DNA of 64,000 nt, taken from Ruminococcus albus AD2013 (lineage in GTDB: Bacteria; Bacillota; Clostridia; Oscillospirales; Ruminococcaceae). Position 1 is the stretch's first letter; every line of letters begins with the position of its first letter. The position numbers and the translations under genes are program-made. The DNA lies in assembly GCF_000526775.1 (NCBI RefSeq), contig NZ_JAGS01000001.1, positions 496,001-560,000 on the forward strand, given 5' to 3'. The notes below the pieces were generated by a model. It was not told the origin of the DNA. It saw nothing but the letters and a program-made list of their open reading frames with translations, and did no database searches. Positions 1 to 8,203 of this stretch are shown in pieces.

Positions 1-282
1 TCCCAGGGAAAGTATGGTATCTATTGTCATATCCTCTATTTTTCTTTCCAGCGGGGTAGAAACGGTCATTTTTATGTAGCTGTAGAGTGTCTCCTCACCG
101 TATCCGGAAGGCATTTCGTACCTAACCCCACAGTGTATGGGCTGTTCATTTGAACTTTGCAGTACGAATGTATAGTCCTGCACTTTGAGTACAGTACCAT
201 TTGCAACAGCATTTATATTTTCTTTCTTTAATCTGTCTGCAAGCTTTGCCGCGAGCAGTTCTTCTTTTTCTTCAATGATCAT
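1..282 (-). CDS. Hypothetical protein, C-terminus cut off by window edge
   Basis: An open frame of 94 codons runs off the left edge. It begins with ATG at 282, preceded by an AAGGAAGG ribosome binding site. The visible N-terminus (MIIEEKEELLAAKLADRLKK) is a charged helix, followed by a mixed alpha/beta segment with no membrane helix and no signal peptide. I do not recognise the family. An alternative ATG a few bases upstream is out of frame and hits a stop quickly. The gene is divergent from the HTH gene at 525, and the 242-bp gap carries the promoter of that gene. The protein could be a small cytoplasmic protein of a mobile or regulatory module, but nothing seen decides this. Confidence 0.6.
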   Translation of the reverse strand, partial: MIIEEKEELLAAKLADRLKKENINAVANGTVLKVQDYTFVLQSSNEQPIHCGVRYEMPSGYGEETLYSYIKMTVSTPLERKIEDMTIDTILSLG

Positions 283-352
283 ACTTCATCCAAACCTTCC
301 TTAATATTTTTACATTGATCCAATATTGCATCAAGTGCATAATTGATCATAT

Positions 353-381
353 TTGACAAAGTACTTCAAATATGGTAAAAT
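353..381 (+). promoter_or_regulatory. Sigma-A type promoter for the HTH gene
   Basis: TTGACA at 353-358 and TAAAAT at 376-381 are separated by exactly 17 bp and lie about 140 bp upstream of the HTH gene. The expected leader is about 135 nt. Two direct copies of TGCAAGTTT (490-498 and 501-509) lie just before the ribosome binding site. Confidence 0.7.
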
Positions 382-524
382 AATATACATATTAATTTTT
401 AATGAGTAAGTTGTACATCCCATAGGTGAAATACGCAGCTGCATGATTAATTATACAGGATTACTGGGCATTATTCAATGAAATGATCTTGCAAGTTTCC
501 TGCAAGTTTTTGAAAGGATAGTGT

Positions 525-1037
525 ATGGAAAGAACATTAAGACAAAGGATCAAAACGATCAAAGAGATAAAAAATCAGCACGGTATGTCTATTCCGCAGA
601 TACAGGACATAGTTGCAGATCATGGCGGGTATGTATCGCCGCGGACGATGTATGACATTTTTGCTGACGGTTCTGAGGAAAAGAATTTTCATTATCAGTC
701 CATTGCACCGATATATGAAGCGCTGATAGATGTTTATGGCGATGATTATTCCTCGGATGATGTCATGGCACTGAAACAGATGCTGAAAGATCGCAATCGT
801 CAGATAGATGATCTTCTTGTTCAGCTCGAAAGCAAGCAGGACGAATTTGACAAGCGTCTTTCGGTATATGAGGAACGCAGAAAAGCATATGAACGTTCCA
901 TATCTCTGCTTGAAAAGCAGCTCGATCAGCTTGACAGACTTCTTTTCGACCGCGACAGAATGTTGCAGCAGCTGCTTGATGCTTATCTGCAGAACGGTGG
1001 CGCGATGCCGTCGGCTGCAGGAAACTCGGTGGATTGA
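525..1037 (+). CDS. HTH-type DNA-binding protein with long coiled coil
   Basis: The 170-residue protein has an N-terminal segment (about residues 1-70, with SIPQIQDIV and YVSPRTMYDIF) that reads as a helix-turn-helix of the Cro/C1 kind. A strongly charged, heptad-like helix follows from about 80 to 155 (repeated Leu with Glu/Lys/Arg/Asp), indicating an oligomerising coiled coil. It has no membrane segment. The start at 525 has a GAAAGGA ribosome binding site. It lies 46 bp upstream of the NUDIX gene on the same strand, which may be co-transcribed. Similar small HTH-plus-coiled-coil proteins are common in Clostridia genomes; the target is unknown. Direct repeats in its leader make autoregulation possible, but this is inference. 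Confidence 0.65.
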   Translation: MERTLRQRIKTIKEIKNQHGMSIPQIQDIVADHGGYVSPRTMYDIFADGSEEKNFHYQSIAPIYEALIDVYGDDYSSDDVMALKQMLKDRNRQIDDLLVQLESKQDEFDKRLSVYEERRKAYERSISLLEKQLDQLDRLLFDRDRMLQQLLDAYLQNGGAMPSAAGNSVD

Positions 1038-1083
1038 AATGAGTGTAAGTATATAGATCTGAAACTTACAAAGGAGGAGCGTC

Positions 1084-1605
1084 ATGGAATTATGGGATCT
1101 GTACGACGGTGAAGGAAACAGAACGGGAGAAGTCTGGAAACGCAGATACGGAAATTTTCTTGAGATACCAATGGGTCGTTACCATTTGGTGAGTGATGTA
1201 CTGGTACAGCATAGGGACGGCACTTTTCTTCTGTGTAAAAGACATACCAGTAAAGATGTTTACCCCGGATACTGGGAAGCAGGTGCGGGAGGTTCTGCGG
1301 TGCAGGGTGAAAATGCCGAAGAATGTGCAAGGCGTGAGTTGTTTGAAGAAACAGGTCTTACGGCGGAAAACCTTGAACTGATAAATATAGCATTCAGCGA
1401 TAAAAGTCATAGTCTGGTATACTGTTTTACTGCGACCGTCGATTGCCCAAAGAACGCAGTTGTTCTTCAGGATACTGAAACGACGGAATACAAATGGGTA
1501 GATGCGGCAGGACTGATAGAGTATTCGGAATCAGATCTTGCTATCAAGACCAGTGTGAAAAGATACGAAAAATTCTATGATAAAGTTCGGGCTATGCTGA
1601 AATAA
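1084..1605 (+). CDS. NUDIX hydrolase
   Basis: The 173-residue protein contains a complete NUDIX box of the form GX5EX7REUXEEXGU at residues 70-92 (G70, E76, R84-E85, E88-E89, G91), which binds the divalent metal and cleaves nucleoside diphosphate-X substrates. The N-terminus (MELWDLYDGEGNRTGEVWKR) resembles the YfcD/isopentenyl-diphosphate-isomerase-like branch of the superfamily, but substrate cannot be assigned from the sequence. An AAAGGAGG site stands 7 nt before ATG 1084. It is cytoplasmic, without signal or membrane segments, and ends at a bidirectional terminator shared with the convergent oxidoreductase gene. Confidence 0.9.
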   Translation: MELWDLYDGEGNRTGEVWKRRYGNFLEIPMGRYHLVSDVLVQHRDGTFLLCKRHTSKDVYPGYWEAGAGGSAVQGENAEECARRELFEETGLTAENLELINIAFSDKSHSLVYCFTATVDCPKNAVVLQDTETTEYKWVDAAGLIEYSESDLAIKTSVKRYEKFYDKVRAMLK

Positions 1606-1612
1606 AATGCAA

Positions 1613-1641
1613 CAAGGGCGCAGGTGATTTCTGCGCCCTTG
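1613..1641. terminator. Bidirectional intrinsic terminator
   Basis: CAAGGGCGCAG (1613-1623) pairs with CTGCGCCCTTG (1631-1641) in an 11-bp GC-rich stem, with A/T-rich flanks on both sides. It separates the convergent NUDIX and flavodoxin-fold genes. Confidence 0.85.
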
Positions 1642-1644
1642 TCT

Positions 1645-2214
1645 TTAGTAATACATATCAAACCCGTTTTCAAGACGATCAGCATATGTCTTGCCTGCAT
1701 CATAAAGTGCGGGGAGCATATAATCCTTGTTGAAACGAACAACGGGGATACGGTCATATGCGCGCATACCCATGTGAACAAGACCACGTTCAAGCTGGGT
1801 AAGACATTCGAGAGTTCCTCTGCCTGTACCGCCTGCGCAGGCTATCAGCATACAGCGCTTTTCGGTAAGGGAGTGGCTGAATGTGGCATCACAGCGGCGA
1901 AGTCTGTCAAAGAAAGCCTTGAAACACTCGGTCATATCAGACCAGTAAACAGCGCTTATCCATACGATACCGTCGGCTTCTTTGAGGGTGTTGTAAATAT
2001 CGGCAAAGTCGTCCCCGATAACGCAAGAGCCATTTTTGTTGCAGGTACCCCATCCGTTTCCGCAGGCGCGGCAATGGTTAATATTTTTGCTGTTAAGGTG
2101 TATCTCACAGACCTCGGCACCTGCATCGGCAATACCATTTGAAATCTGTTCTTTTGAAGATGCTGTCAGACCGTTTTTATTCGGGCTCGACCATATTACT
2201 GCTACTTTTTTCAT
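1645..2214 (-). CDS. Flavodoxin-fold NAD(P)H-dependent oxidoreductase
   Basis: The 189-residue protein begins MKKVAVIWSSPNKNGLT, the first beta strand and FMN phosphate loop of NADPH-dependent FMN reductases. A Cys cluster (CRACGNGWGTCNKNGSC, about residues 44-60) resembles that of iron-sulfur flavoproteins, and AVYWSDM belongs to the flavin-binding part. The start at 2214 is chosen because GGAGG stands directly upstream; the open frame extends further but into the mobile element. The neighbouring minus-strand aldo/keto reductases suggest that this was the third gene of a redox operon. It is now cut off by the IS element, whose left end lies about 21 bp upstream of the start codon, so its expression is uncertain. 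The substrate is unknown. Confidence 0.85.
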   Translation of the reverse strand: MKKVAVIWSSPNKNGLTASSKEQISNGIADAGAEVCEIHLNSKNINHCRACGNGWGTCNKNGSCVIGDDFADIYNTLKEADGIVWISAVYWSDMTECFKAFFDRLRRCDATFSHSLTEKRCMLIACAGGTGRGTLECLTQLERGLVHMGMRAYDRIPVVRFNKDYMLPALYDAGKTYADRLENGFDMYY

Positions 2215-2264
2215 GATAAGTCCTCCTTTAAAAATGGGGCTGTTGCAGCCCCAACAAAGAAAAA

Positions 2265-2300
2265 GACGCCTGACACACCAAAAAGGTAGTGCCAGGCGTC
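2265..2300. terminator. IS left-end stem-loop, terminator-like on the minus strand
   Basis: GACGCCTG (2265-2272) pairs with CAGGCGTC (2293-2300), and the stem can extend inward. On the minus strand it is followed by TTTTTC, so it should stop transcripts leaving the element toward the flavodoxin-fold gene. On the plus strand it should shield the transposase from read-through. Confidence 0.6.
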
Positions 2301-2308
2301 TCATTTTG

Positions 2309-2317
2309 TGGTATAAT
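2309..2317 (+). promoter_or_regulatory. Extended -10 promoter of the transposase
   Basis: TGGTATAAT forms an extended -10 element 49 bp before the transposase start. No good -35 box lies 17 bp upstream. Confidence 0.5.
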
Positions 2318-2365
2318 GTAATTGCAAATATAACATCAAACCAACGAAAGGATTGTACCACAAAA

Positions 2366-3904
2366 ATGAGAAATTGTCAAGTGCGTCTTAACATGAATTA
2401 TGAGATCTACATCGAAGAAAGCTCACCTGTCAGAGTATTGAGCAATGTTATAGATGAGATCTATCAAAAAGAAGAATACACGATAGTAAGCAAGTGGAAT
2501 GGCGCCATACCCGAGGATATCATGATGAAGATACTCATCTACGGCTACATGAACGACTCTTTTTCAAGCCGTAAGATTGAACAGCTCTGCAAAAGGGATA
2601 TCCATTTCATGTGGCTTCTCGATGGCTTTGGAGCTCCGGATCACAGCACTATCTCAAGATTTCGACAGAAAATGGGAGAACAGATTGAGCGTGTGTTTTA
2701 CGCTGTTGTAAAGTATCTTTTGAATATGAAAGAGATAAGCGGTAAGAACCTGTTCATTGATGGCACCAAGATCGAAGCTAATGCAAACAGATATACATTC
2801 GTCTGGAAGAAGTCTGTATCCAAAAACGAACAGAAACTGCGAGTAAAACTGCCTGAGATACTTGATGAGATAAATTATGCTTATGGTGTGAGATTCCCCG
2901 AAAATACGCCAGTTTCGGATATGATCGGTACACTTTCTTCACTTATGATAAAATTTGGTATTGAACGAGTTTACGGAAAAGGACATCATAAATCATCATA
3001 TCAGAAAGCACTTGAAAAGCTGGAAGGATATCGCGATAAAATGGCACAGTATGACTATTACAACAGCCTTTTTGACGGAAGGAACAGCTTTTCAAAGACA
3101 GATACCGATGCAACATTCATGCACATGAAGGAAGACCATATGAGAAACGGTCAGCTGAAACCCGGATACAACATACAGGCAGCAGTGGAAGGCGAGTATA
3201 TTGTAGGTATAGACGTTTCAAGCGAACGGAGCGATGTAAATACGCTGATCCCGTTTCTGTCAAAGCTCAACGATCTGGAGCTGTTTGTATTGAAAAACAT
3301 CATCTGTGATGCGGGTTATGAGAGCGAGGAGAACTATCTTTATATCAGATCACATAACATGACCTCATACATAAAACCCGTAAATTATGAGCAGAGCAAA
3401 AAGCGGAATTATCGTACAAAATACGGCAGACCCGAGAATATGGAATACCACGAAATGGGCGATATTTTCGTATGCAAAGCCGGCAGGATACTTTGGAGAG
3501 TCGGGACTAAACACGAAAAAAGCAAGACGGGATTCGTTTCCGAAAAAGCTATGTACAGATGTGAAAGCTGCGAAGGTTGTCCCTACAAACAGAACTGTAC
3601 AAAAGCAAAAGGAAACAAGACGCTGTCTATATCGCATAAGTTCAAAGAACTGAGAACAGAAAGCCTGGAAAATATAACGACCGAATTCGGAAAACAGCTC
3701 AGAATGAACCGAAGCATACAGGCTGAAGGCGTATTCGGAGTGCTGAAACAGGATCATGGCTTCAGAAGATTCCTGTGCAGGGGCAAAAATAACATCAGAA
3801 CTGAGTTCCTTTTGCTGGGACTTGCATACAACATAAAGAAGCATTTTGCTAAGATCTCAGAAAACCGACTTGGAATTTCTCTTTTTGAACTGAAAACGGC
3901 ATAA
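2366..3904 (+). CDS. IS1182-family transposase
   Basis: The 512-residue DDE-type transposase starts at ATG 2366 behind a GAAAGGA site; the longer open frame upstream is non-coding. The N-terminal DUF772-like region (GAIPEDIMMKILIYGYMN and HSTISRFRQKM) is followed by the catalytic segments LFIDGTKIEANANRYTF, where the first Asp lies, then IICDAGYESEENY and AEGVFGVLKQDHGFRRF near the C-terminus. A Cys cluster (CESCEGCPYKQNCTKAKG) typical of this family lies between them. The length is normal and no frameshift is seen, so the element may be active. Confidence 0.92.
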   Translation: MRNCQVRLNMNYEIYIEESSPVRVLSNVIDEIYQKEEYTIVSKWNGAIPEDIMMKILIYGYMNDSFSSRKIEQLCKRDIHFMWLLDGFGAPDHSTISRFRQKMGEQIERVFYAVVKYLLNMKEISGKNLFIDGTKIEANANRYTFVWKKSVSKNEQKLRVKLPEILDEINYAYGVRFPENTPVSDMIGTLSSLMIKFGIERVYGKGHHKSSYQKALEKLEGYRDKMAQYDYYNSLFDGRNSFSKTDTDATFMHMKEDHMRNGQLKPGYNIQAAVEGEYIVGIDVSSERSDVNTLIPFLSKLNDLELFVLKNIICDAGYESEENYLYIRSHNMTSYIKPVNYEQSKKRNYRTKYGRPENMEYHEMGDIFVCKAGRILWRVGTKHEKSKTGFVSEKAMYRCESCEGCPYKQNCTKAKGNKTLSISHKFKELRTESLENITTEFGKQLRMNRSIQAEGVFGVLKQDHGFRRFLCRGKNNIRTEFLLLGLAYNIKKHFAKISENRLGISLFELKTA

Positions 3905-3920
3905 AAACAAATAGAACAAA

Positions 3921-3961
3921 ACACCCCCGAGTCCTCTTTTTTGAAGAGGGCTTGGGGGTGT
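3921..3961 (+). terminator. Stem-loop behind the transposase
   Basis: ACACCCCC (3921-3928) pairs with GGGGGTGT (3954-3961), and the stem continues inward over CCTCTT/GAAGAGG with G-U pairs. It lacks a long U tract but directly follows the stop codon and probably ends the transposase transcript. Confidence 0.55.
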
Positions 3962-4060
3962 GCGCACTGAAACAGCTTATTTCACCTGTAATTATGTTTT
4001 TTTACTCTGATGTTCGGATATGGTTAGAGGGTGCTGCGGTTGCAACACCCCCTTGTCATA

Positions 4061-4870
4061 CTATTCTTTTATTTCAAGCAGTGCCTTCATATCCTCATCG
4101 CTGATGACAAAATCAAGCTCGGTATTCTGCTTGATGTATTCCTCATGTACCGATTTCGGCAGTGGCAGAGTGCCCAGCTGAAGATCGAAACGGTTAGCCA
4201 GCTGTGAAACGGGAACTTCGTATTTTGCAGCCATATCGGTGATCTCTTTCTTTGCTGAAAGTCTGCCTGTTGCATTTGGGGAGTAGCTTTCGACCAGAAT
4301 ATCATTAACCTTGCAGAACTCTATAAGGTCATGCGGCACATGACCTATATGAACTCTTATCTGGTTGACCATAGGTTTTATCTTAGCATTGTCTAAGAGA
4401 TTTTGCAGGTCTTCAACAGAGAAGTTCGATACACCGATAGCTTTGAGTTTTCCCGCTTCGTAAGCTCCTTCAAAAGCTTTCCACACAGCGAGATTTTCTT
4501 CGTTATATGTCTTGTTCGGATCGCCGCACCAGGGTCTCGGCCAGTGTATTAGCATCAGGTCGATATAAGGTGTGACCATTCTTTCAAGAGACTCGTTGAT
4601 ATGCCTTACTGCTTCGTCGTAGGATTTTATCTCAGCAGGGAGTTTTGATGTAATAAAATAGCTTTCGCGCTTCTTACCGCTTGCTTTCATGCCCTTGCCC
4701 ACACCGACTTCGTTGCCGTAAGCGATAGCGGTGTCGATATGAAGATAGCCAATATCAAGCGCATATTTAACAACTCTTTCAGCATCCTCATCAGAAGTCT
4801 GCCATGTGCCAAGTGCTATTTTAGGTATGGTATTTCCGTTTGACAGGGTGTATGTTTCGCGGTATATCAT
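4061..4870 (-). CDS. Aldo/keto reductase (2,5-diketo-gluconate reductase-like)
   Basis: This 269-residue TIM-barrel oxidoreductase has the catalytic tetrad segments of the family: Asp46 and Tyr51 in HIDTAIAYGNE, Lys in YFITSKL and His in LMLIHWPRP. GVSNF and the C-terminal LPLPKS form the NADP(H) phosphate-binding part. It reduces aldehydes or ketones to alcohols with NADPH in the cytosol; the natural substrate is not predictable. It lies 37 bp downstream of the other aldo/keto reductase gene and is probably translated from the same mRNA. Its stop codon is 8 bp from the IS right end, so the original operon continuation has been separated. Confidence 0.92.
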   Translation of the reverse strand: MIYRETYTLSNGNTIPKIALGTWQTSDEDAERVVKYALDIGYLHIDTAIAYGNEVGVGKGMKASGKKRESYFITSKLPAEIKSYDEAVRHINESLERMVTPYIDLMLIHWPRPWCGDPNKTYNEENLAVWKAFEGAYEAGKLKAIGVSNFSVEDLQNLLDNAKIKPMVNQIRVHIGHVPHDLIEFCKVNDILVESYSPNATGRLSAKKEITDMAAKYEVPVSQLANRFDLQLGTLPLPKSVHEEYIKQNTELDFVISDEDMKALLEIKE

Positions 4871-4907
4871 TATTTTAGCCTCCTGTTTGAGATGGTTGAC
4901 TTATGTT

Positions 4908-5834
4908 TTATGGCAGGAATTTACCTGATGCCAGATAGAGTTCATACCATTCGTGATGTGTTAGTTCAACTTTTGTAGCATCGCAGATATCTTTAAGGTG
5001 ATCGGGGTTCATTGTTCCTGCGATAGCCTGCATTTTTGCGGGATGCCTGAGTATCCATGCGATGGCGATAGCTGTTTTGGCAACGCCGTATTTTTCACCC
5101 AGCTTTGCAAGAACGGCATTTAACTCGGGATAATCGGGGTGATCTACGAAACAGCCTTTGAACATGCTGATCTGCAGAGGTGACCATGCCTGAATTGTGA
5201 TATCGTGCAGACGGCAGTAATCAAGAATTCCGTTGTCCCTGTCGGTTGAACGGTCTGTGGTGGTATTGTTGATGTAAAGTCCCGCATCTATCAGCTGTGA
5301 CTGATCGAGAGAGAGCTGAAGCTGATTGAATACCAGCGGCTGTTTAACAAACTTTTTCAGAAGTTCCAGCTGACCGGGAGTAACGTTGCTGACACCGAAG
5401 TGCAGTACTTTTCCGCTCTTTTCCAGCATATCAAATGTCTCAGCTATCTCCTCGGGATCGAAAAGAACATCGGGACGGTGCAGCAGAAGTACATCGAGAT
5501 GATCGGTCTTCAGCCTTTTAAGACTTCCGTCAACGCTTTCAAGGATATCTTTCTGTGTCCAGTCAAACTCACCGCGGTCAAAATGAAGTCCGCATTTGCT
5601 CTGGAGAATAACATCTTCTCTTTTGAGACCTGTGAGGGGGAAAGCATCACCGAAACGTGTCTCGGCTTCACCTTCACCGTAAACGGTAGCGTGGTCATAG
5701 AAGTTTATACCCAGCTCAGCTGCACATGAGATCATCTTTGCTGCCTCAGCAACAGTGAGGGCAGGCATTCTCATACAGCCGAGGATTATGCTGGATACGT
5801 TCTGAGGTCCGTTAACTACATTCTGCATTTTCAT
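4908..5834 (-). CDS. Aldo/keto reductase, YdhF-like
   Basis: The 308-residue protein belongs to the aldo/keto reductase superfamily and most resembles the YdhF group. The start region MQNVVNGPQNVSSIILGCMR is followed by NFYDHATVYGEGEAE (Asp47 and Tyr52), ILQSKCG (Lys) and LLLHRPD (His). FGVSN and AWILRHP complete the cofactor-binding side. It is a soluble NAD(P)H-dependent reductase of unknown substrate. A GGAGCG-type site precedes ATG 5834. It is the first gene of the minus-strand cluster, with an extended -10 promoter about 60 bp upstream. Confidence 0.92.
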   Translation of the reverse strand: MKMQNVVNGPQNVSSIILGCMRMPALTVAEAAKMISCAAELGINFYDHATVYGEGEAETRFGDAFPLTGLKREDVILQSKCGLHFDRGEFDWTQKDILESVDGSLKRLKTDHLDVLLLHRPDVLFDPEEIAETFDMLEKSGKVLHFGVSNVTPGQLELLKKFVKQPLVFNQLQLSLDQSQLIDAGLYINNTTTDRSTDRDNGILDYCRLHDITIQAWSPLQISMFKGCFVDHPDYPELNAVLAKLGEKYGVAKTAIAIAWILRHPAKMQAIAGTMNPDHLKDICDATKVELTHHEWYELYLASGKFLP

Positions 5835-5894
5835 ATCATTTCGCTCCTTCTTTCATGAGCTGTAAAGCTCTTTCAGACTAAAAACTATGTTGGT

Positions 5895-5903
5895 ATTATA
5901 GCA
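5895..5903 (-). promoter_or_regulatory. Extended -10 promoter for the reductase cluster
   Basis: On the minus strand the sequence reads TGCTATAAT, an extended -10 element, about 60 bp before the start at 5834. The -35 region is weak. Confidence 0.5.
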
Positions 5904-6022
5904 TATCTCAGAATTTAAAAATATAAAAATACTCCTGAAAAAATTGTATAAAACTATATTGTTTTAAGTGTTATTATTCTATATAATTGAATGTTGTTTT
6001 GTTATTATATTTACATAAACTA

Positions 6023-6051
6023 TTGACAACATTAACGTGCTGTGTTATAAT
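6023..6051 (+). promoter_or_regulatory. Consensus sigma-A promoter for the dockerin gene
   Basis: TTGACA (6023-6028) and TATAAT (6046-6051) are both perfect and separated by 17 bp. They give a predicted leader of about 190 nt before the start at 6248. Confidence 0.88.
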
Positions 6052-6173
6052 GTAAAACAAATAACAAATAGTATGAAATGAAATAATTGCTGAAAGGGGT
6101 CGAGGACTGTGCCTGCATATACTGTTTTTTCTGCGTTAACAGTTGCTTTAACCCGTTCATATAAGTCAAAGAA

Positions 6174-6209
6174 AGCATACTGTCGGGGCAGCAGCTCTGT
6201 TGGTGTGCT
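6174..6209 (+). terminator. Terminator-like hairpin inside the leader (possible attenuator)
   Basis: AGCATAC (6174-6180) pairs with GTGTGCT (6203-6209), followed by a U-rich run to 6218. It lies downstream of the promoter but upstream of the start codon at 6248. A second small hairpin (6121-6143, ACTGTT/AACAGT) precedes it. I could not match the leader to a known riboswitch. Confidence 0.5.
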
Positions 6210-6247
6210 TTTTATTTTGTAATACATTTATATAGGAGGAAAGAAAC

Positions 6248-8149
6248 ATGACAAAAACTATCAAGAAAGCAGCTGCTGCACTTCTGGCACTGGCACTAGC
6301 TGCGGGAACTATCCCTGCCGAGTTCGGTGCAAGGGGATCGTTTACGGTGACTGCAAGCGCTGAAACTGAGGAGGTCACCGAGGTCGGGAATGAAAAGGAA
6401 GAGCCGGATGAACCTGTGATCGCTCCCAACACATTTTTCACTGTTGCAGAGTTTGAAGCAGCAGAGCCCGGCAGTAATCCTACACTGGTACTTCAGGATA
6501 ATATCTACGGCCCGATAATCATAACCAGAGATGATGGTGTTATTGACCTCAACGGATTCTCGATCAACGGTTATCTCAATCTGCAAAACAAAAACGGTAT
6601 TTTGATCGTAAAGAACGGCTCGGTGGATTGTATTGATGATACCTCGGGTCCGTGCTATGAATACACATATCCTGTTATACTTATAAATGTTACAGTACGC
6701 AACGTAATTTTCGGCGGAAACAGAAAATTCTACTATTTGGGCAATACTACTGTAAGAACTTTCGCAACAGAAAGCGGAACTTATGAACCAGCTGACAGCA
6801 CAGGTTTCAATGCCTACGCTGATCCTGTTGCAAAGGAAGGTCTTGTTTACAACGGTGAGCCTCAGCTGCTCATAGATGATTCATCTTTCAAGGGAACATT
6901 CGGTGTTGTACCTACAGCTGATGAAGAACAGAGATATTTCACATACTACTTCACACGTGGCGAACAGGAGTCGGATACATATGAAGCGGGTACAGTTGAG
7001 GACGGTGTTATAAATGCCGAGTGCGCACCTCTTTATGCCGCTGATGCAGGTGAATACACAGTATACTATATGTGGGACTGTGATGGTGAGTTCGATGGCG
7101 GCACAGGTAATAACAGCTTCACTGTTACTATCGACAAAGCTGTACCCGAAGTGACTGCGCCCACTGCTAACGAACTTACTTACAATGGCGAGGCGCAGGA
7201 GCTGGTAACAGCAGGTTCTTCAACCTTCGGCAAGCTTTCTTACAGCCTTGACGGTGAAACTTACAGTGAGGAGATACCAACAGCCACAGCAGCAGGAAAG
7301 TATACCGTATGGTACAAAGTCGAAGAAACAAGCAACTGGGAATCCTCTGAGGTCGGCAGTCTCGAAGTTACCATTGACCACCTGTATACCAAACACGAAA
7401 AAGCTGATGCAACCTGTACAGAAGATGGTGCAAAGGAAGTGTACTGGACTAACGAACTTGGCGAATTTTTCAGCGATGATAAGGGCGAGAACGAGATCGA
7501 CAGTTCAGTAGTTATACCTGCAAAGGGTCATGATTATGACACTGAGGCTCCCGTATGGACATGGACAAAAAGCGAGAATGGTTTTGATGTCGGCATTCAG
7601 TTCAAGTGCAAGACCTGCGGTGATACTGAAGATATCAAAGCCGAGGTAAGTTCAAAGGATGACGGCAAGCAGACTACCTATACTGCTATAGCTGTTTTTG
7701 ATGAAAAGACCTACACCGATACAAAGATCTTTGACGACACATATACCGTAACTGTAAAGGGTGGTACTATTGCAGATGGTGAAAAGGAAGTATATCTTTA
7801 TGATGACAAGATAGTTATTGAGGCAGAGGATACTCCCGCATTTGCAGGCTGGTACATCGGCGCAGAACTTGTTTCCACAGAACAGGCTTACTGCCTGACA
7901 GTTACAGGAGATACCGAGATCGAAGCTAAGTACGATGAGAATTTCATACTCGGTGATGTAAACAGCGACGGAAAGATAAATATAAACGATCTTTCAAAGG
8001 CAGCTGCTCACGTCAAGGGAAAAAGGATGCTTACCGACGATCAGATCAGACGTGCAGATATAAACAGAGATGGCTCTGTAAATGTAACAGATATCATAAG
8101 GATAGCTGCACATATTAAGGGCAAAAAGCTGATCGTAAATGATCGCTAA
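6248..8149 (+). CDS. Secreted MBG-like repeat protein with C-terminal type I dockerin
   Basis: The 633-residue protein starts with a signal peptide (Lys-rich N-terminus, Ala/Leu core and cleavage near the TASAE segment, about residue 38). An N-terminal region to about 190 has a beta-helix-like pattern (YGPIIITRDDGVIDLNGFSI). Two related modules begin near VYNGEPQLL and TYNGEAQEL and resemble the MBG-type Ig-like repeats of surface proteins. A Cys-containing module with GHDYDTEAPVW follows. The C-terminal 65 residues form a type I dockerin with two Ca-binding duplications (GDVNSDGKININD and ADINRDGSVNVTD). The dockerin implies docking on a scaffoldin. No catalytic domain is recognised, so an adhesive or substrate-binding role is inferred. 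AGGAGG precedes ATG 6248. Confidence 0.85.
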   Translation: MTKTIKKAAAALLALALAAGTIPAEFGARGSFTVTASAETEEVTEVGNEKEEPDEPVIAPNTFFTVAEFEAAEPGSNPTLVLQDNIYGPIIITRDDGVIDLNGFSINGYLNLQNKNGILIVKNGSVDCIDDTSGPCYEYTYPVILINVTVRNVIFGGNRKFYYLGNTTVRTFATESGTYEPADSTGFNAYADPVAKEGLVYNGEPQLLIDDSSFKGTFGVVPTADEEQRYFTYYFTRGEQESDTYEAGTVEDGVINAECAPLYAADAGEYTVYYMWDCDGEFDGGTGNNSFTVTIDKAVPEVTAPTANELTYNGEAQELVTAGSSTFGKLSYSLDGETYSEEIPTATAAGKYTVWYKVEETSNWESSEVGSLEVTIDHLYTKHEKADATCTEDGAKEVYWTNELGEFFSDDKGENEIDSSVVIPAKGHDYDTEAPVWTWTKSENGFDVGIQFKCKTCGDTEDIKAEVSSKDDGKQTTYTAIAVFDEKTYTDTKIFDDTYTVTVKGGTIADGEKEVYLYDDKIVIEAEDTPAFAGWYIGAELVSTEQAYCLTVTGDTEIEAKYDENFILGDVNSDGKININDLSKAAAHVKGKRMLTDDQIRRADINRDGSVNVTDIIRIAAHIKGKKLIVNDR

Positions 8150-8171
8150 AGAAAATACAGACTATTTTTCG

Positions 8172-8203
8172 GGCACCTTTGTCATGACTTTGGCAAAGGT
8201 GCC
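8172..8203 (+). terminator. Intrinsic terminator of the dockerin gene
   Basis: GGCACCTTTG (8172-8181) pairs perfectly with CAAAGGTGCC (8194-8203), followed by TTTATT. Confidence 0.88.

Larger units (their letters stand above)
2236..4052 (+). mobile_element. IS1182-like insertion sequence with imperfect terminal inverted repeats
   Basis: The left end (2236, GGGGCTGTTGCAGCCCC) and the reverse complement of the right end (4052, GGGGGTGTTGCAACC) match at 17 of 21 positions around a shared TGTTGCA core. They enclose about 1.8 kb with one transposase gene, the size expected for this family. No clear target duplication was seen, so the exact ends are tentative. Stem-loops sit just inside each end (2265-2300 and 3921-3961). 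The element lies between the second aldo/keto reductase gene (stop at 4061) and the flavodoxin-fold gene (start at 2214). Confidence 0.7.
5835..6247. other. Divergent intergenic region with two promoters and a leader
   Basis: This 413-bp AT-rich gap contains no gene. It holds the minus-strand extended -10 promoter for the reductases, the plus-strand consensus promoter at 6023-6051 and a leader of about 190 nt with two stem-loops. Confidence 0.8.

Noticed and set aside
2036..2365. Upstream extension of the transposase open frame
   Set aside because: It overlaps the flavodoxin-fold gene and the IS end, has no ribosome binding site, and the family N-terminus begins at the ATG at 2366.
6052..6247. 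Cyclic-di-GMP or other known riboswitch in the dockerin leader
   Set aside because: The conserved aptamer motifs of the classes I can recall are absent; only a terminator-like hairpin is supported.
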